Assembly: GCA_902543145.1 (NCBI GenBank)
Contig: CACBXG010000002.1
Location: 166,001-230,000 of the forward strand
Direction of reading: 5' to 3'
Length of the DNA stretch: 64,000 bases
From: an uncultured SAR116 cluster alpha proteobacterium
GTDB taxonomy: Bacteria > Pseudomonadota > Alphaproteobacteria > Puniceispirillales > Marisalimonadaceae
Part shown: piece by piece, positions 28,820 through 38,111 of the stretch
How positions within the stretch are numbered: position 1 is the first letter of the stretch
Layout of the letters: each line of letters begins with the position of its first letter
Position numbers and translations under genes: made by a program
The notes under the pieces: generated by a model
Told to the model about the DNA's origin: nothing
What the model saw: the letters and a program-made list of their open reading frames with translations, nothing else
Database searches by the model: none

Positions 28820-30487
28820 TTAAATTAAATTATTTATGAGATCATAATCGATATCATCTCTTGTGATAGGACTATTTTTATCAATTTTATATTTAATAAT
28901 TAACTCACTAATTTTAGATCTATAAGCTAAATCTTCACAATAGTTTCCCTCTTCAATAAGGAAAATAGCTGAGCTTAGGTAATATAAAGATGTAGTTATT
29001 TGCCTTGATGAAGAAGTAAAATCTTCTTTTACTTCATTTTCAACAAAATAAAAAACGTCATCTATGACAGATAATAAATGTTTTTCGTGTTCTTTTTCAG
29101 AATTAATTTTGACGGAATTTACGAGAAAATTTTTAAATATTTGTAAATTATTGTCTTTTTTAAGAGCTCTAATTGTATCTAAAGATATTATATTACTAGT
29201 GCCTTCCCAAATAGAACCAAGATGGGAGTCTCTCAAAATTTTTGGATCAAGCCAATCTTCTATGTAGCCTAAACCACCTCTAATCTCCATTGCATCTCCA
29301 GCAACTTTTCTAACATCTCTACATGCTCTAAATTTAATAAGAGGTGTTATTATCCTAAAAATTTTCTGCGAAACAATATCTCCTTTATCTGCTTTTTTTA
29401 AGAGATCTGCTGCTTTAAATACGATAGATCTAGAAGCTTCTGTAACTATCAGAATCTTTAAAAGTTGTTTTTGCATTAAAGGAAGATCAATTAATTTTTT
29501 ATTAAATGCATGACGATTATTTGAAATAAACAAGCTTTCTTGAAGACACCTTTGCATCATACCAGATGCTCTAACACCATTAGATAGCCTAGACATATTT
29601 ATCATGTCGGTCATTTGTTTAAAACCCTCATCAGGATTACCTACAAGATAAGCAAATGCTCTATTTAATTTAATCTCACCACTCGCAAAAGATCTTCCTC
29701 CTAATTTATCTTTTAATCTTATAATTTCATAATTATTTTGAATTCCATTTTCTAGTTTTTTTGGCAAAAGAAATAATGCAAGTCCTTTTGTTCCACTGAT
29801 GGTTTTATTATGTCTAGCAAGAACCATAGCCAGATCTGCATCTGGATTAGAGCAAAACCACTTATCTCCTGTTAAAAACCAATTTCCATCCTCATATTCA
29901 GCATATGTATCAATAGACCCCACGTCTGATCCTGCATGTTGTTCTGTCATAAACATGGCACCTTGAAATAGATGATCAAGATCTTGAGAAGTTAATTGAT
30001 CAAAGAATTTGTCAATTAATGTTTTGTCTCCAAATTTTTTAAGAGTTCGTGTTAAAGAATCTGTCATACTTAATGGACAACAAAGACCAAATTCACTTTG
30101 AACAAATAAAAATGTAAGTCCATATTTTACTATGGGCGGAAGCGGTTGTTGCATTCCAAAAACACCATGCCTATGCGACATTGCTGCTAAACCAAATTTT
30201 TCAAAAGCAAACTTTTCAATTTTTATAAAGTCAGGGTGTTTTTCAATATCATTTGATAATTCACCAACTCTTGATCTTATTTTCAATTTTGGAGGGTTTT
30301 TATCAGCTGACAAGGCTAATTCTTCTAATTCAGAACCTACTATCTCTCCTAACTCAATAAACTTGTTTTCAACTTGTTCAAATAATTCCTTTCCACAGTA
30401 ATATTCTAATAATTTTGAAAACGACTTATCCCTTAAATAAGCGTTTATTCCTTTACTATCTGGAATATTATTTGAAGAAAGAACCAC
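28820..30487 (-). CDS. Acyl-CoA dehydrogenase, AidB-like
   Basis: MFMTEQHAGSDVGSIDTYA, GDKWFCSNPDADLAMVLAR, GGLGYIEDW, WEGTSNIISLD. Confidence 0.9.
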   Translation of the reverse strand: MVLSSNNIPDSKGINAYLRDKSFSKLLEYYCGKELFEQVENKFIELGEIVGSELEELALSADKNPPKLKIRSRVGELSNDIEKHPDFIKIEKFAFEKFGLAAMSHRHGVFGMQQPLPPIVKYGLTFLFVQSEFGLCCPLSMTDSLTRTLKKFGDKTLIDKFFDQLTSQDLDHLFQGAMFMTEQHAGSDVGSIDTYAEYEDGNWFLTGDKWFCSNPDADLAMVLARHNKTISGTKGLALFLLPKKLENGIQNNYEIIRLKDKLGGRSFASGEIKLNRAFAYLVGNPDEGFKQMTDMINMSRLSNGVRASGMMQRCLQESLFISNNRHAFNKKLIDLPLMQKQLLKILIVTEASRSIVFKAADLLKKADKGDIVSQKIFRIITPLIKFRACRDVRKVAGDAMEIRGGLGYIEDWLDPKILRDSHLGSIWEGTSNIISLDTIRALKKDNNLQIFKNFLVNSVKINSEKEHEKHLLSVIDDVFYFVENEVKEDFTSSSRQITTSLYYLSSAIFLIEEGNYCEDLAYRSKISELIIKYKIDKNSPITRDDIDYDLINNLI

Positions 30488-30591
30488 TTTTAAACCTAAT
30501 TATAATAGCTATGATAAAATTCTAAGTTTGAATTATATAATTATGAAAGCTAGTAATCATATAACTAACAAGACTTAAATTACAGAGTAAT

Positions 30592-30849
30592 TCAATTTTT
30601 AGATAATTGATATACTTCGTGTGATAAGCCAAGTTCTTTTTCCATTTGTTTAAATTCATCTGACGACATAAACTGTCCAACCATATCAGGGTTAAAGACT
30701 TCTGTACTAATCATTGCTGTTTCATCATCTACCTTACCAACAATCGTGTTTCTCATCATTTGAGACTGAACTTCTGCATCTGCGTCAAATTTTTTCTTCC
30801 ATTCATCGTAAGTAGTATTTTTAATCTTCACAATTATAAGAGTGTTCAT
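30592..30849 (-). CDS. Small hypothetical alpha/beta protein
   Basis: 85 aa ORF on the same strand as 30874-31155. Confidence 0.55.
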   Translation of the reverse strand: MNTLIIVKIKNTTYDEWKKKFDADAEVQSQMMRNTIVGKVDDETAMISTEVFNPDMVGQFMSSDEFKQMEKELGLSHEVYQLSKN

Positions 30850-30873
30850 GTATCAATCCTTTGATTTTATAAT

Positions 30874-31155
30874 CTAATCGGTTACGTCCATTACATTTGA
30901 CATCTCTTTTATGTCATTATGAAACATGCCCGCCATATCACCTAAAGTGTCTAAAATAGCTTGAGGAGAGTTTGCTTTCCACCAACAATACATAACCATA
31001 TCGTTCTTTTCATTATTCCAATTCATTTGAAAATTTGCATTTTCATTTTTCATATTTTTACGCACATCGTCTGGCGTCATATCTTTCATTGCTTCAAAAT
31101 ACTGATCTCTCATTTCTTCAGACTTAAATTTATGTTCTATCATGTAATCTTTCAT
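30874..31155 (-). CDS. Small hypothetical protein
   Basis: 93 aa ORF adjacent to the preceding small ORF. Confidence 0.55.
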   Translation of the reverse strand: MKDYMIEHKFKSEEMRDQYFEAMKDMTPDDVRKNMKNENANFQMNWNNEKNDMVMYCWWKANSPQAILDTLGDMAGMFHNDIKEMSNVMDVTD

Positions 31156-31321
31156 TTATTATCTCCTAAAATTTATATATTATTATGATTAATTTTTTTA
31201 TAACTTCAAAATCTTATTTTAATAAAATTAATTAACTATTCTATTTTAATAGTATTTAAATTATTTAATTAAATAATTAACAGTTAAATGTTGCATTATA
31301 ATTAAAATTTTAATTTTTTTC

Positions 31322-31352
31322 TTTACCTTCCTCTTAGGGAAGGGTTTAAAGA
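31322..31352 (+). promoter_or_regulatory. CueR/MerR-type promoter-operator upstream of copper module
   Basis: TTTACC (-35-like), 19-bp spacer containing dyad CCTTCC-TCTTAG-GGAAGG, TAAAGA (-10-like). Confidence 0.6.
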
Positions 31353-31368
31353 TTATTTTGGAGTTAAA

Positions 31369-31812
31369 ATGATTATTCAAGATGTCATACAGATAAACTG
31401 GTTCTGCCAACATACTTGGTTACAGTCGTCTAAAAATACTTTGTGGTGTTTGCTTGGATGTTGTATTGGAGATTTTGGTACAATTGCATATTTTCAATTC
31501 ATGCAGATTGACTGGCCCGTTATATTAATTATGTCACTGGCCATTGTTAATGGAATATTGACATCTATTGCACTTGAAACTTTTATACTGTCAAAGCAAA
31601 TGTCTATGAAATTAGCCTTTAAAACAGCAATTGGGATGTCTTTAGTTTCTATGGTCTCTATGGAATTAGCTATGAATTTAACTGATGTTGTACTAACTGG
31701 TGGTGCTATTTTAACATGGTGGGTTATTCCTTTTATGCTTATCGCAGGATTTGTAACACCCCTTCCATACAATTACTGGCGATTAAAAGCATTAGGCAAA
31801 GCATGTCATTAA
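31369..31812 (+). CDS. DUF4396 family membrane protein
   Basis: NTLWCLLGCCIGDFGTIAYFQ; membrane segments; first gene of copper module. Confidence 0.75.
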   Translation: MIIQDVIQINWFCQHTWLQSSKNTLWCLLGCCIGDFGTIAYFQFMQIDWPVILIMSLAIVNGILTSIALETFILSKQMSMKLAFKTAIGMSLVSMVSMELAMNLTDVVLTGGAILTWWVIPFMLIAGFVTPLPYNYWRLKALGKACH

Positions 31813-32303
31813 ATTTTAAAGGTTTTACTAAAAATAAATTTTTGTTTTTAATATTAATTCCTTCAATAATTTTAATGTTTGGGATGATTGTATATTTGGC
31901 TGATGAAAAAGTCGCTCAAGCAGCTATCACTTTAAATCCTGATAATAAAGAAACTATTTCACTAGGAAAATCTGTATACGTTCAAAATTGTGCATCATGC
32001 CATGGTGCAAAATTAGAAGGTCAAAATGATTGGATGTCCAGACTGCCAAATGGATTAATGCCTGCTCCACCACATGACGAAACAGGTCACACTTGGCATC
32101 ATAGTGATAAATATTTATTCATGATAACAAAATACGGTATTGAAGATATTATAGGTCAAAAATATCCTAACAATATGCCCGCTTATAAAGATATTCTCTC
32201 GGATAAAGAAATTATTTCAGTATTATCTTATATAAAAAGTACATGGCCAAACAAAGTAAAAAAAATCCATGACCAAATCAATAATCGTGAGAAATCAAAG
32301 TAA
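31803..32303 (+). CDS. Membrane-anchored c-type cytochrome
   Basis: CASCH heme motif after N-terminal TM; start MSLNFKGF overlaps preceding stop. Confidence 0.85.
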   Translation: MSLNFKGFTKNKFLFLILIPSIILMFGMIVYLADEKVAQAAITLNPDNKETISLGKSVYVQNCASCHGAKLEGQNDWMSRLPNGLMPAPPHDETGHTWHHSDKYLFMITKYGIEDIIGQKYPNNMPAYKDILSDKEIISVLSYIKSTWPNKVKKIHDQINNREKSK

Positions 32304-32320
32304 CATCAATTGAAATATTA

Positions 32321-33718
32321 ATGGAAATAAATATGCTATCTCGACGTGAATTTTTAAATTTTTCAGCAGCGACAATTGCTTTAACATCTTTACCTAATCA
32401 AATTCAATCTAACCAATTAATTCGCAATTATAAGTTAACAGCTGAGATCACTCCACATTTATTTGATAAGAAAGGTGTCTCAGATAGCTTATGGTTGTAT
32501 AACAAACAATCACCTGGGCCAGTCATTGAGGCAAAAGAAAATGATATCATAAGAGTTGAGTTTGTTAACAATTTAGATGAAGCCAGCACAATCCACTGGC
32601 ATGGTATAAAAAATATTAATAAGATGGATGGTGTTCCATATTTAACTCAAGACCCAGTTCAACCTGGAGAAACTTTTATATATGAATTTCCAGTTAATGA
32701 TGCAGGAACATTTTGGTACCATGCACATTTTGAAACTTGGAAACAAATTTCAAAAGGTTTATATGGGCCTTTGGTAGTCAAAAATAATTTAGATAAACAA
32801 TTTGATAATGATATAATTATATTAGCTGATGATTGGAGATTGAATAAAAATTATCAATTAGATAGAAAATCATTTGGCTCACTTCATGATTGGTCACATG
32901 CAGGGAGAATTGGAAATTGGCTTACTATTAATGGAAAAAAATTTCCTGAATACTCTGTAAATAAAAATGGCTATGCAAGATTAAGATTTATCAATGCCTC
33001 TAATGCAAGAATACTCTCATTTGGCTCTAGTTTAAATAGAATGAAGATCATCTCAATAGATGGGATGTCGGTTGAACCATTTATTCAAGATAAATTTGAT
33101 TTGGGGCCAGGTCAAAGAGTTGATTTGTTAATAAAAACTTATGATATGTCAACAATTGATTTCTTTGAAGTCAGTGGTAAAAAACCGTTAAATGCTTTCA
33201 AGCTAAATGTTAATCAAGGTAGTAAAAAAAATATTGTAAAAAAAGAAATAAAACTACAATCTTTAAAAAAAATACCACCCTATAAAAATGCAAAAATATT
33301 AAAAATTCACATGCAAGGCGGTGCAATGGGAAATCTTGCTAAAGCCTATTTTGAAGGTGTAGAAAAAAATTTTCGTTCATTAGCAATGGAAGATAAAAAA
33401 TTTTGGGCATTTAACAAAAAGGTAGGTAAGTATGAACATTCACTCGCATGTGTAAAAAAAGGCGAGATAATAATTTTAGATGTTTGGAATGACACAAGAT
33501 GGCCACATAGTATGCATTTGCATGGTAATCATTTCTATGTTGAATCAAAAGAATTTTCAGACAATGACAAATTAATTCTCAGAGACACATATCTCATGCA
33601 ACCAGGTGAAAAATCAAAATTTATATATTTAGCAGATAATCCTGGTAAATGGCTTTTTCATTGTCACATGTTGGAACATGCAGCTTCGGGTATGATAGGT
33701 TACATAGAAGTAGCATAA
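32321..33718 (+). CDS. Multicopper oxidase
   Basis: IHWHGI, FWYHAH, WPHSMHLHGNHFYV, WLFHCHMLEHAASGM copper-binding motifs. Confidence 0.93.
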   Translation: MEINMLSRREFLNFSAATIALTSLPNQIQSNQLIRNYKLTAEITPHLFDKKGVSDSLWLYNKQSPGPVIEAKENDIIRVEFVNNLDEASTIHWHGIKNINKMDGVPYLTQDPVQPGETFIYEFPVNDAGTFWYHAHFETWKQISKGLYGPLVVKNNLDKQFDNDIIILADDWRLNKNYQLDRKSFGSLHDWSHAGRIGNWLTINGKKFPEYSVNKNGYARLRFINASNARILSFGSSLNRMKIISIDGMSVEPFIQDKFDLGPGQRVDLLIKTYDMSTIDFFEVSGKKPLNAFKLNVNQGSKKNIVKKEIKLQSLKKIPPYKNAKILKIHMQGGAMGNLAKAYFEGVEKNFRSLAMEDKKFWAFNKKVGKYEHSLACVKKGEIIILDVWNDTRWPHSMHLHGNHFYVESKEFSDNDKLILRDTYLMQPGEKSKFIYLADNPGKWLFHCHMLEHAASGMIGYIEVA

Positions 33719-33745
33719 TTTTAAAATTAAGTTTTAATTTTTTAA

Positions 33746-34591
33746 CTAACCCCTTGGTTTTGATGATAATGAGCATCCACCGTCGACTACCATGAGATGT
33801 CCAGTAATGTATCTTGCCCAACTTGAAGACAGATAAACCACAGCTTTTCCAATATCCCAACCTTTTCCCTCTATCTGAATTAGAGAAGCATTTTGTCTTT
33901 GAGAACGATGTTGTTTGGTCATCCCATTTGAATAAACCATAGGTGTATAGACTGGACCTGGAAGAATACAATTCACTCTTATTCCGTCTGACCCATGATC
34001 CACTGCCATAGCTTGACTAAGCGATAAAACGGCCCCCTTAGAAGCAGAATATGTAGTAAAGCCTCTGGGTCTAGTAGCAGAAATAGAAGATATATTTACA
34101 ATTGATCCCCCATTTCCTGACTTTATCATTTCCGGAATAGCATATTTTGACATCAGAAACATTGGTTTAAGATTAATATCCATAACATGGTCCCAATTTT
34201 CTTCTGGTTCATCAACTACAGATAGCTTACTAGCAATACCTATATTGTTATCCAATATATCTAATCTTCCCCACTTACTTATAGCAAAATCTACAACTTT
34301 TTTGCATTGTTCAGATTTTGTTAAATCTCCACTAATACTTGTTGCTTCCCCGCCTCTATCTTTAATCATTTGAACAGTATTTTTTGCTAATGCATCATCC
34401 TTATCAGCAACGAGTACTTTTGCACCAGCCTCGGCTAATAATATAGATTCTGCTCTCCCATTTCCTATGTCTTTTCCAACTGCTCCGCCTCCAGCAACAA
34501 TGGCGACTTTATCTTTAAGACCAAAATCAAGGGATTCAATCATTGTTCTTACTCCGAAAATAACTGTCAAATTTATATTAATTTTACACAA
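33746..34591 (-). CDS. SDR family oxidoreductase
   Basis: AIVAGGGAVGKDIGNGRAESILLAEAGAKVLVAD; YSASKGAVLSLSQAMAVD. Confidence 0.88.
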   Translation of the reverse strand: MCKININLTVIFGVRTMIESLDFGLKDKVAIVAGGGAVGKDIGNGRAESILLAEAGAKVLVADKDDALAKNTVQMIKDRGGEATSISGDLTKSEQCKKVVDFAISKWGRLDILDNNIGIASKLSVVDEPEENWDHVMDINLKPMFLMSKYAIPEMIKSGNGGSIVNISSISATRPRGFTTYSASKGAVLSLSQAMAVDHGSDGIRVNCILPGPVYTPMVYSNGMTKQHRSQRQNASLIQIEGKGWDIGKAVVYLSSSWARYITGHLMVVDGGCSLSSKPRG

Positions 34592-34651
34592 TAATAGTAT
34601 GAAATAAAAAAAATTATTTATTTAAATTTTATTTAAACCTAATGTTAATTT

Positions 34652-35668
34652 ATGATGAAAAATAATAAAAAGATTTGTGTAGTAGGCGCAAGTGGATTAG
34701 TCGGATCTAGTATCGTCAGATATGCTCTAGAAAGAGGCTATTTTGTAAATGGAACTCTCACAGATAAGTCAGATATGACTAAGGTCAAGTATTTAAAAAA
34801 ACTCAAGAATTCTAGTAACTTAGAATTGTTTAGCGCCAAAATGGAAAACGAAAAAGATTTTATAAATCCGATAGAAAATGCAGATGCTGTTTTTATAGCA
34901 TGTCTAATTCCCACATATAAGGGTAAAGACGGGACCCCAGCCAAAGAAATGGATGATAAAAGAGGCTATAAAGAAATAATTAATCCGACAGTTAATGGAT
35001 GTTTGAACATAATCAAAGCAGCTAAAAATACAGGTATAAAAAATATTATCATATGTTCTTCTACGTCTAGTACGAACCCTGTTCCACCTATAGAATTTAA
35101 AAATGAAACAGAACATTGGTCCGATGAAAAAGAACAATGTAAAGCCAAAAAATATACATCTGCTACTAAAACAGTTATGGAGAAAATGGCTATTAAATAT
35201 TGTGAAGAAAATGATATTAGACTTTCAATTATTTTACCTACAGGGTTATATGGTGATCCCGTTTTACCTATGCATCTAAAACATAACCCCTTTATCTGGC
35301 TTAAAAGAGTGATTGATGGTGGCAGTCCTAGACATGAGAAAATACCTAATGATTCTGCTTCAATGATACATTTAAGAGATCTAGCAAAAATATTTTTAGC
35401 AGTATACGAAAACCCTAGTGCGTCTGGTAGATATTTTGGAGTTTATAAAAGTCTTCATTGGGAAGATATTTATAATGAATGTAAAAAATTAATACCAAAC
35501 ATGAAGATGCCTCAAGGTTTTTCTGAGGTACCTGTAAAACCAACTACGTTTGATTTTACTAGAAGAGATTCACTTAACGTAAAAATAAAAGATTTTTCTA
35601 CAACTTTAAAAGAAACAGTTGATTGGCTAAAAACAAACCCTTTTTCAGAAGAAATTGGTAATGAATAG
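34652..35668 (+). CDS. NAD-dependent epimerase / dihydroflavonol-reductase-like protein
   Basis: CVVGASGLVGSSIVRYALERGYFVNGTL; YTSATKTVMEK. Confidence 0.82.
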   Translation: MMKNNKKICVVGASGLVGSSIVRYALERGYFVNGTLTDKSDMTKVKYLKKLKNSSNLELFSAKMENEKDFINPIENADAVFIACLIPTYKGKDGTPAKEMDDKRGYKEIINPTVNGCLNIIKAAKNTGIKNIIICSSTSSTNPVPPIEFKNETEHWSDEKEQCKAKKYTSATKTVMEKMAIKYCEENDIRLSIILPTGLYGDPVLPMHLKHNPFIWLKRVIDGGSPRHEKIPNDSASMIHLRDLAKIFLAVYENPSASGRYFGVYKSLHWEDIYNECKKLIPNMKMPQGFSEVPVKPTTFDFTRRDSLNVKIKDFSTTLKETVDWLKTNPFSEEIGNE

Positions 35669-35778
35669 GTTAGAACTTGTTTTATTTTCATTATTCATAC
35701 TCTTTTTACCAACGATATTGTATTGGGTTGATATTTAATTTTTTTATTTTTTTCTAATGACATAAATAGGATCTTATT

Positions 35779-36393
35779 ATGAACAATTTCAAAAAAAGAG
35801 ATTTTTTCCATGAAGGTATGAGAGAATTCCAAGATCTTTTTGATGGCCGAAGAACAGCTGAAGCTATAGAAAAAAATAGAAAACATTATGAATTTTGGGA
35901 TGATGAAAAAGAATTAATAAAAAATTCTAAGTTTTTCTTCATTGCTAGTTCATGGAATGGATATATTGATTGTAACATAAAATCAGGAGACCCAGGTTTT
36001 GTGAAAATAGTTGAAAAAGGAATTATTGAGTATCCTGAATATGACGGAAATTCAATGTATCGCACCGCTGGCAACATTACTAAAAATCCAAATGTAGCTT
36101 TACTTTTTCTGAACTTTGATGGGAAAAGTCGAAGAATTAGGATAAATGGTCATGCAACTATCCATCATGACAAAAAATCTCTAGAAGATCATTTTGGTGC
36201 CAAGTTTGTTGTGAGAATTTATTGCGAAATATATCCAAACTGCCCAAGGTATATTCCGAATCTGGAAAAAGATAAATCGTCAGCTTATGTGCCAAGAAAA
36301 GGCAAAAGTGTTCCACCTGCACCTGAATGGAAAGAAAGAGATTACATAAAAAATATTTTACCAAAGGATGATCCTCACAAAAGTCGAAATTAA
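35779..36393 (+). CDS. Pyridoxamine 5'-phosphate oxidase family protein
   Basis: FFIASSWNGYIDCNIKSGDPGFVKIV...GKSRRIRINGHATI. Confidence 0.82.
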   Translation: MNNFKKRDFFHEGMREFQDLFDGRRTAEAIEKNRKHYEFWDDEKELIKNSKFFFIASSWNGYIDCNIKSGDPGFVKIVEKGIIEYPEYDGNSMYRTAGNITKNPNVALLFLNFDGKSRRIRINGHATIHHDKKSLEDHFGAKFVVRIYCEIYPNCPRYIPNLEKDKSSAYVPRKGKSVPPAPEWKERDYIKNILPKDDPHKSRN

Positions 36394-36703
36394 TTGTAGT
36401 TTCAAAGTGCATAAGATTGATTCGTGTAAAATTTAAATTTTTTTTAATACTTTGAATAAATCGATAAAAATATATGCAATATTTTTAATCAATAGTAATT
36501 TTTAAATAGAGTTTTCTTTTGTAAACAAACAAAATTGTGATTTGGCTAAAAGGTTAAAAAATATATGATTGCCCATTTATTAAGCAAAAATTTTTCTTGC
36601 TAACTTTTAATTGACTCATGATTTTATTTTTTCGATCCTAAAGTGCTTTGGGAAGTTATTGGGGAATAACATTCTAAAAATAATATAAATTGGAGGAGAA
36701 ATA

Positions 36704-38047
36704 ATGAATAAGTTTATTAATTATATTTTTTATAGTCTATTTTTTTTATTATTTTCAAACTTAGCTAATGCTGACACAATAAAATTTTGGACTACAGAGG
36801 AGCAACCTGCGCGTCTTGCAAAACAAAATGCAATGGCTGCGGATTTCTGGCAAAAGACTGGTCACGAAGTAGAAGTTATACCTGTATCGGAAAAAGATCT
36901 AGGTAAGAGAGCAACAGCGGCATTTGCTGCAGGTGATTTGCCTGATGTTATTTATCATACATTACAATATGTTCTTCCATGGTCAGAGGCTGGTATATTA
37001 GATGTAGAAACTAATGATGACATAGTTAATTCTTTAATGAAAAGGACCTTTGCACCAGGCGCTATCAAGATGGCTCAATTTGATGGAAAAACTGCAGCAG
37101 TACCAGTTGACGGTTGGACACAAATGGTAGTTTATCGTAAGGACATTTTTGATTCAGCTGGATTAGCTCCACCTAATAGCTATGCAAACATTGAAAAAGC
37201 AATAGATAAATTACATAACCCGCCAAATATGTACGGTTTTGTTGCAGCAACTAAGGTTGATGAAAATTTTATGAGTCAAGTTTTAGAACATGTTTTTTTA
37301 GCTAATGGGGTATCGCCTGTTAATAAAAATGGTTTCAGCCCACTAGACGAAAAAGCAACTTCTGAAGTTTTAAATTTTTATAAAAAGATTGCTAAAGCTT
37401 CCCCAGCTGGCGAGTTATACTGGAAACAGTCTCGAGCTATATATTTTGCTGGTAAAGCTGCTATGATTATATGGTCACCTTTTATTTTAGATGAGTTAGC
37501 TGGTCTAAGAAACTCTGCACCACCAACAATCAATGATGACCCAACTTCAAAGGCTTTAGCACAAAAGACTGGAATTGTAACAACGTTTGGAGGTCCATCT
37601 AATCCTGCAGGCGCTGCTTGGGCAGATATACGTTATTTCGGAGTAACCTCAGACGCAAATACTGATGTTGCTGCAGAGTTTGTTAAATATTCAATGAAAG
37701 ATGGATATACTGCTACACTTTCAATAGCACCAGAGGGCAAATTCCCAGTTCGGAGGGGCGAGCCTTTTGATACAGCAAAATATGTAAATGCATGGTCAAA
37801 GTTACCAGTTGGTGTTGACAGAAAGGCTCCATTATCAGAATTATATTCAGATCTTACAATTAATAAAATTGTTTCTGGACTTCAAACTGCTGATAGATGG
37901 GGCGTAAAAGAAGGTCAACTATCTTTAGCATCAAAAATTATAAATTCTCAAATTATTAATCGAGTTGTTCGTGAATTTATTGATGATCAAATTGATGTTA
38001 AAACTGCTGTAAGCAAGTTAAATAAAGAGCTTTCAAAAATAAATTAA
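36704..38047 (+). CDS. Sugar ABC transporter substrate-binding protein
   Basis: Signal peptide; extracellular solute-binding family 1-like; directly upstream of two permeases. Confidence 0.88.
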   Translation: MNKFINYIFYSLFFLLFSNLANADTIKFWTTEEQPARLAKQNAMAADFWQKTGHEVEVIPVSEKDLGKRATAAFAAGDLPDVIYHTLQYVLPWSEAGILDVETNDDIVNSLMKRTFAPGAIKMAQFDGKTAAVPVDGWTQMVVYRKDIFDSAGLAPPNSYANIEKAIDKLHNPPNMYGFVAATKVDENFMSQVLEHVFLANGVSPVNKNGFSPLDEKATSEVLNFYKKIAKASPAGELYWKQSRAIYFAGKAAMIIWSPFILDELAGLRNSAPPTINDDPTSKALAQKTGIVTTFGGPSNPAGAAWADIRYFGVTSDANTDVAAEFVKYSMKDGYTATLSIAPEGKFPVRRGEPFDTAKYVNAWSKLPVGVDRKAPLSELYSDLTINKIVSGLQTADRWGVKEGQLSLASKIINSQIINRVVREFIDDQIDVKTAVSKLNKELSKIN

Positions 38048-38055
38048 ATTATTTG

Positions 38056-38082
38056 TTAGACGATCTTTATAAGGTCGTCTAA
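38056..38082 (+). terminator. Intercistronic hairpin between binding-protein and permease genes
   Basis: TTAGACGATC-TTTATAA-GGTCGTCTAA, 10-bp stem with one G-T wobble, followed by CTTGATTTT. Confidence 0.65.
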
Positions 38083-38111
38083 CTTGATTTTATAATTTTA
38101 AGTATTTTTGA

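Noticed and set aside
33621-33971. 116-aa minus-strand ORF in the track
   Set aside because: Overlaps the multicopper oxidase end and the SDR gene in another frame; low-information composition, no recognisable domain.
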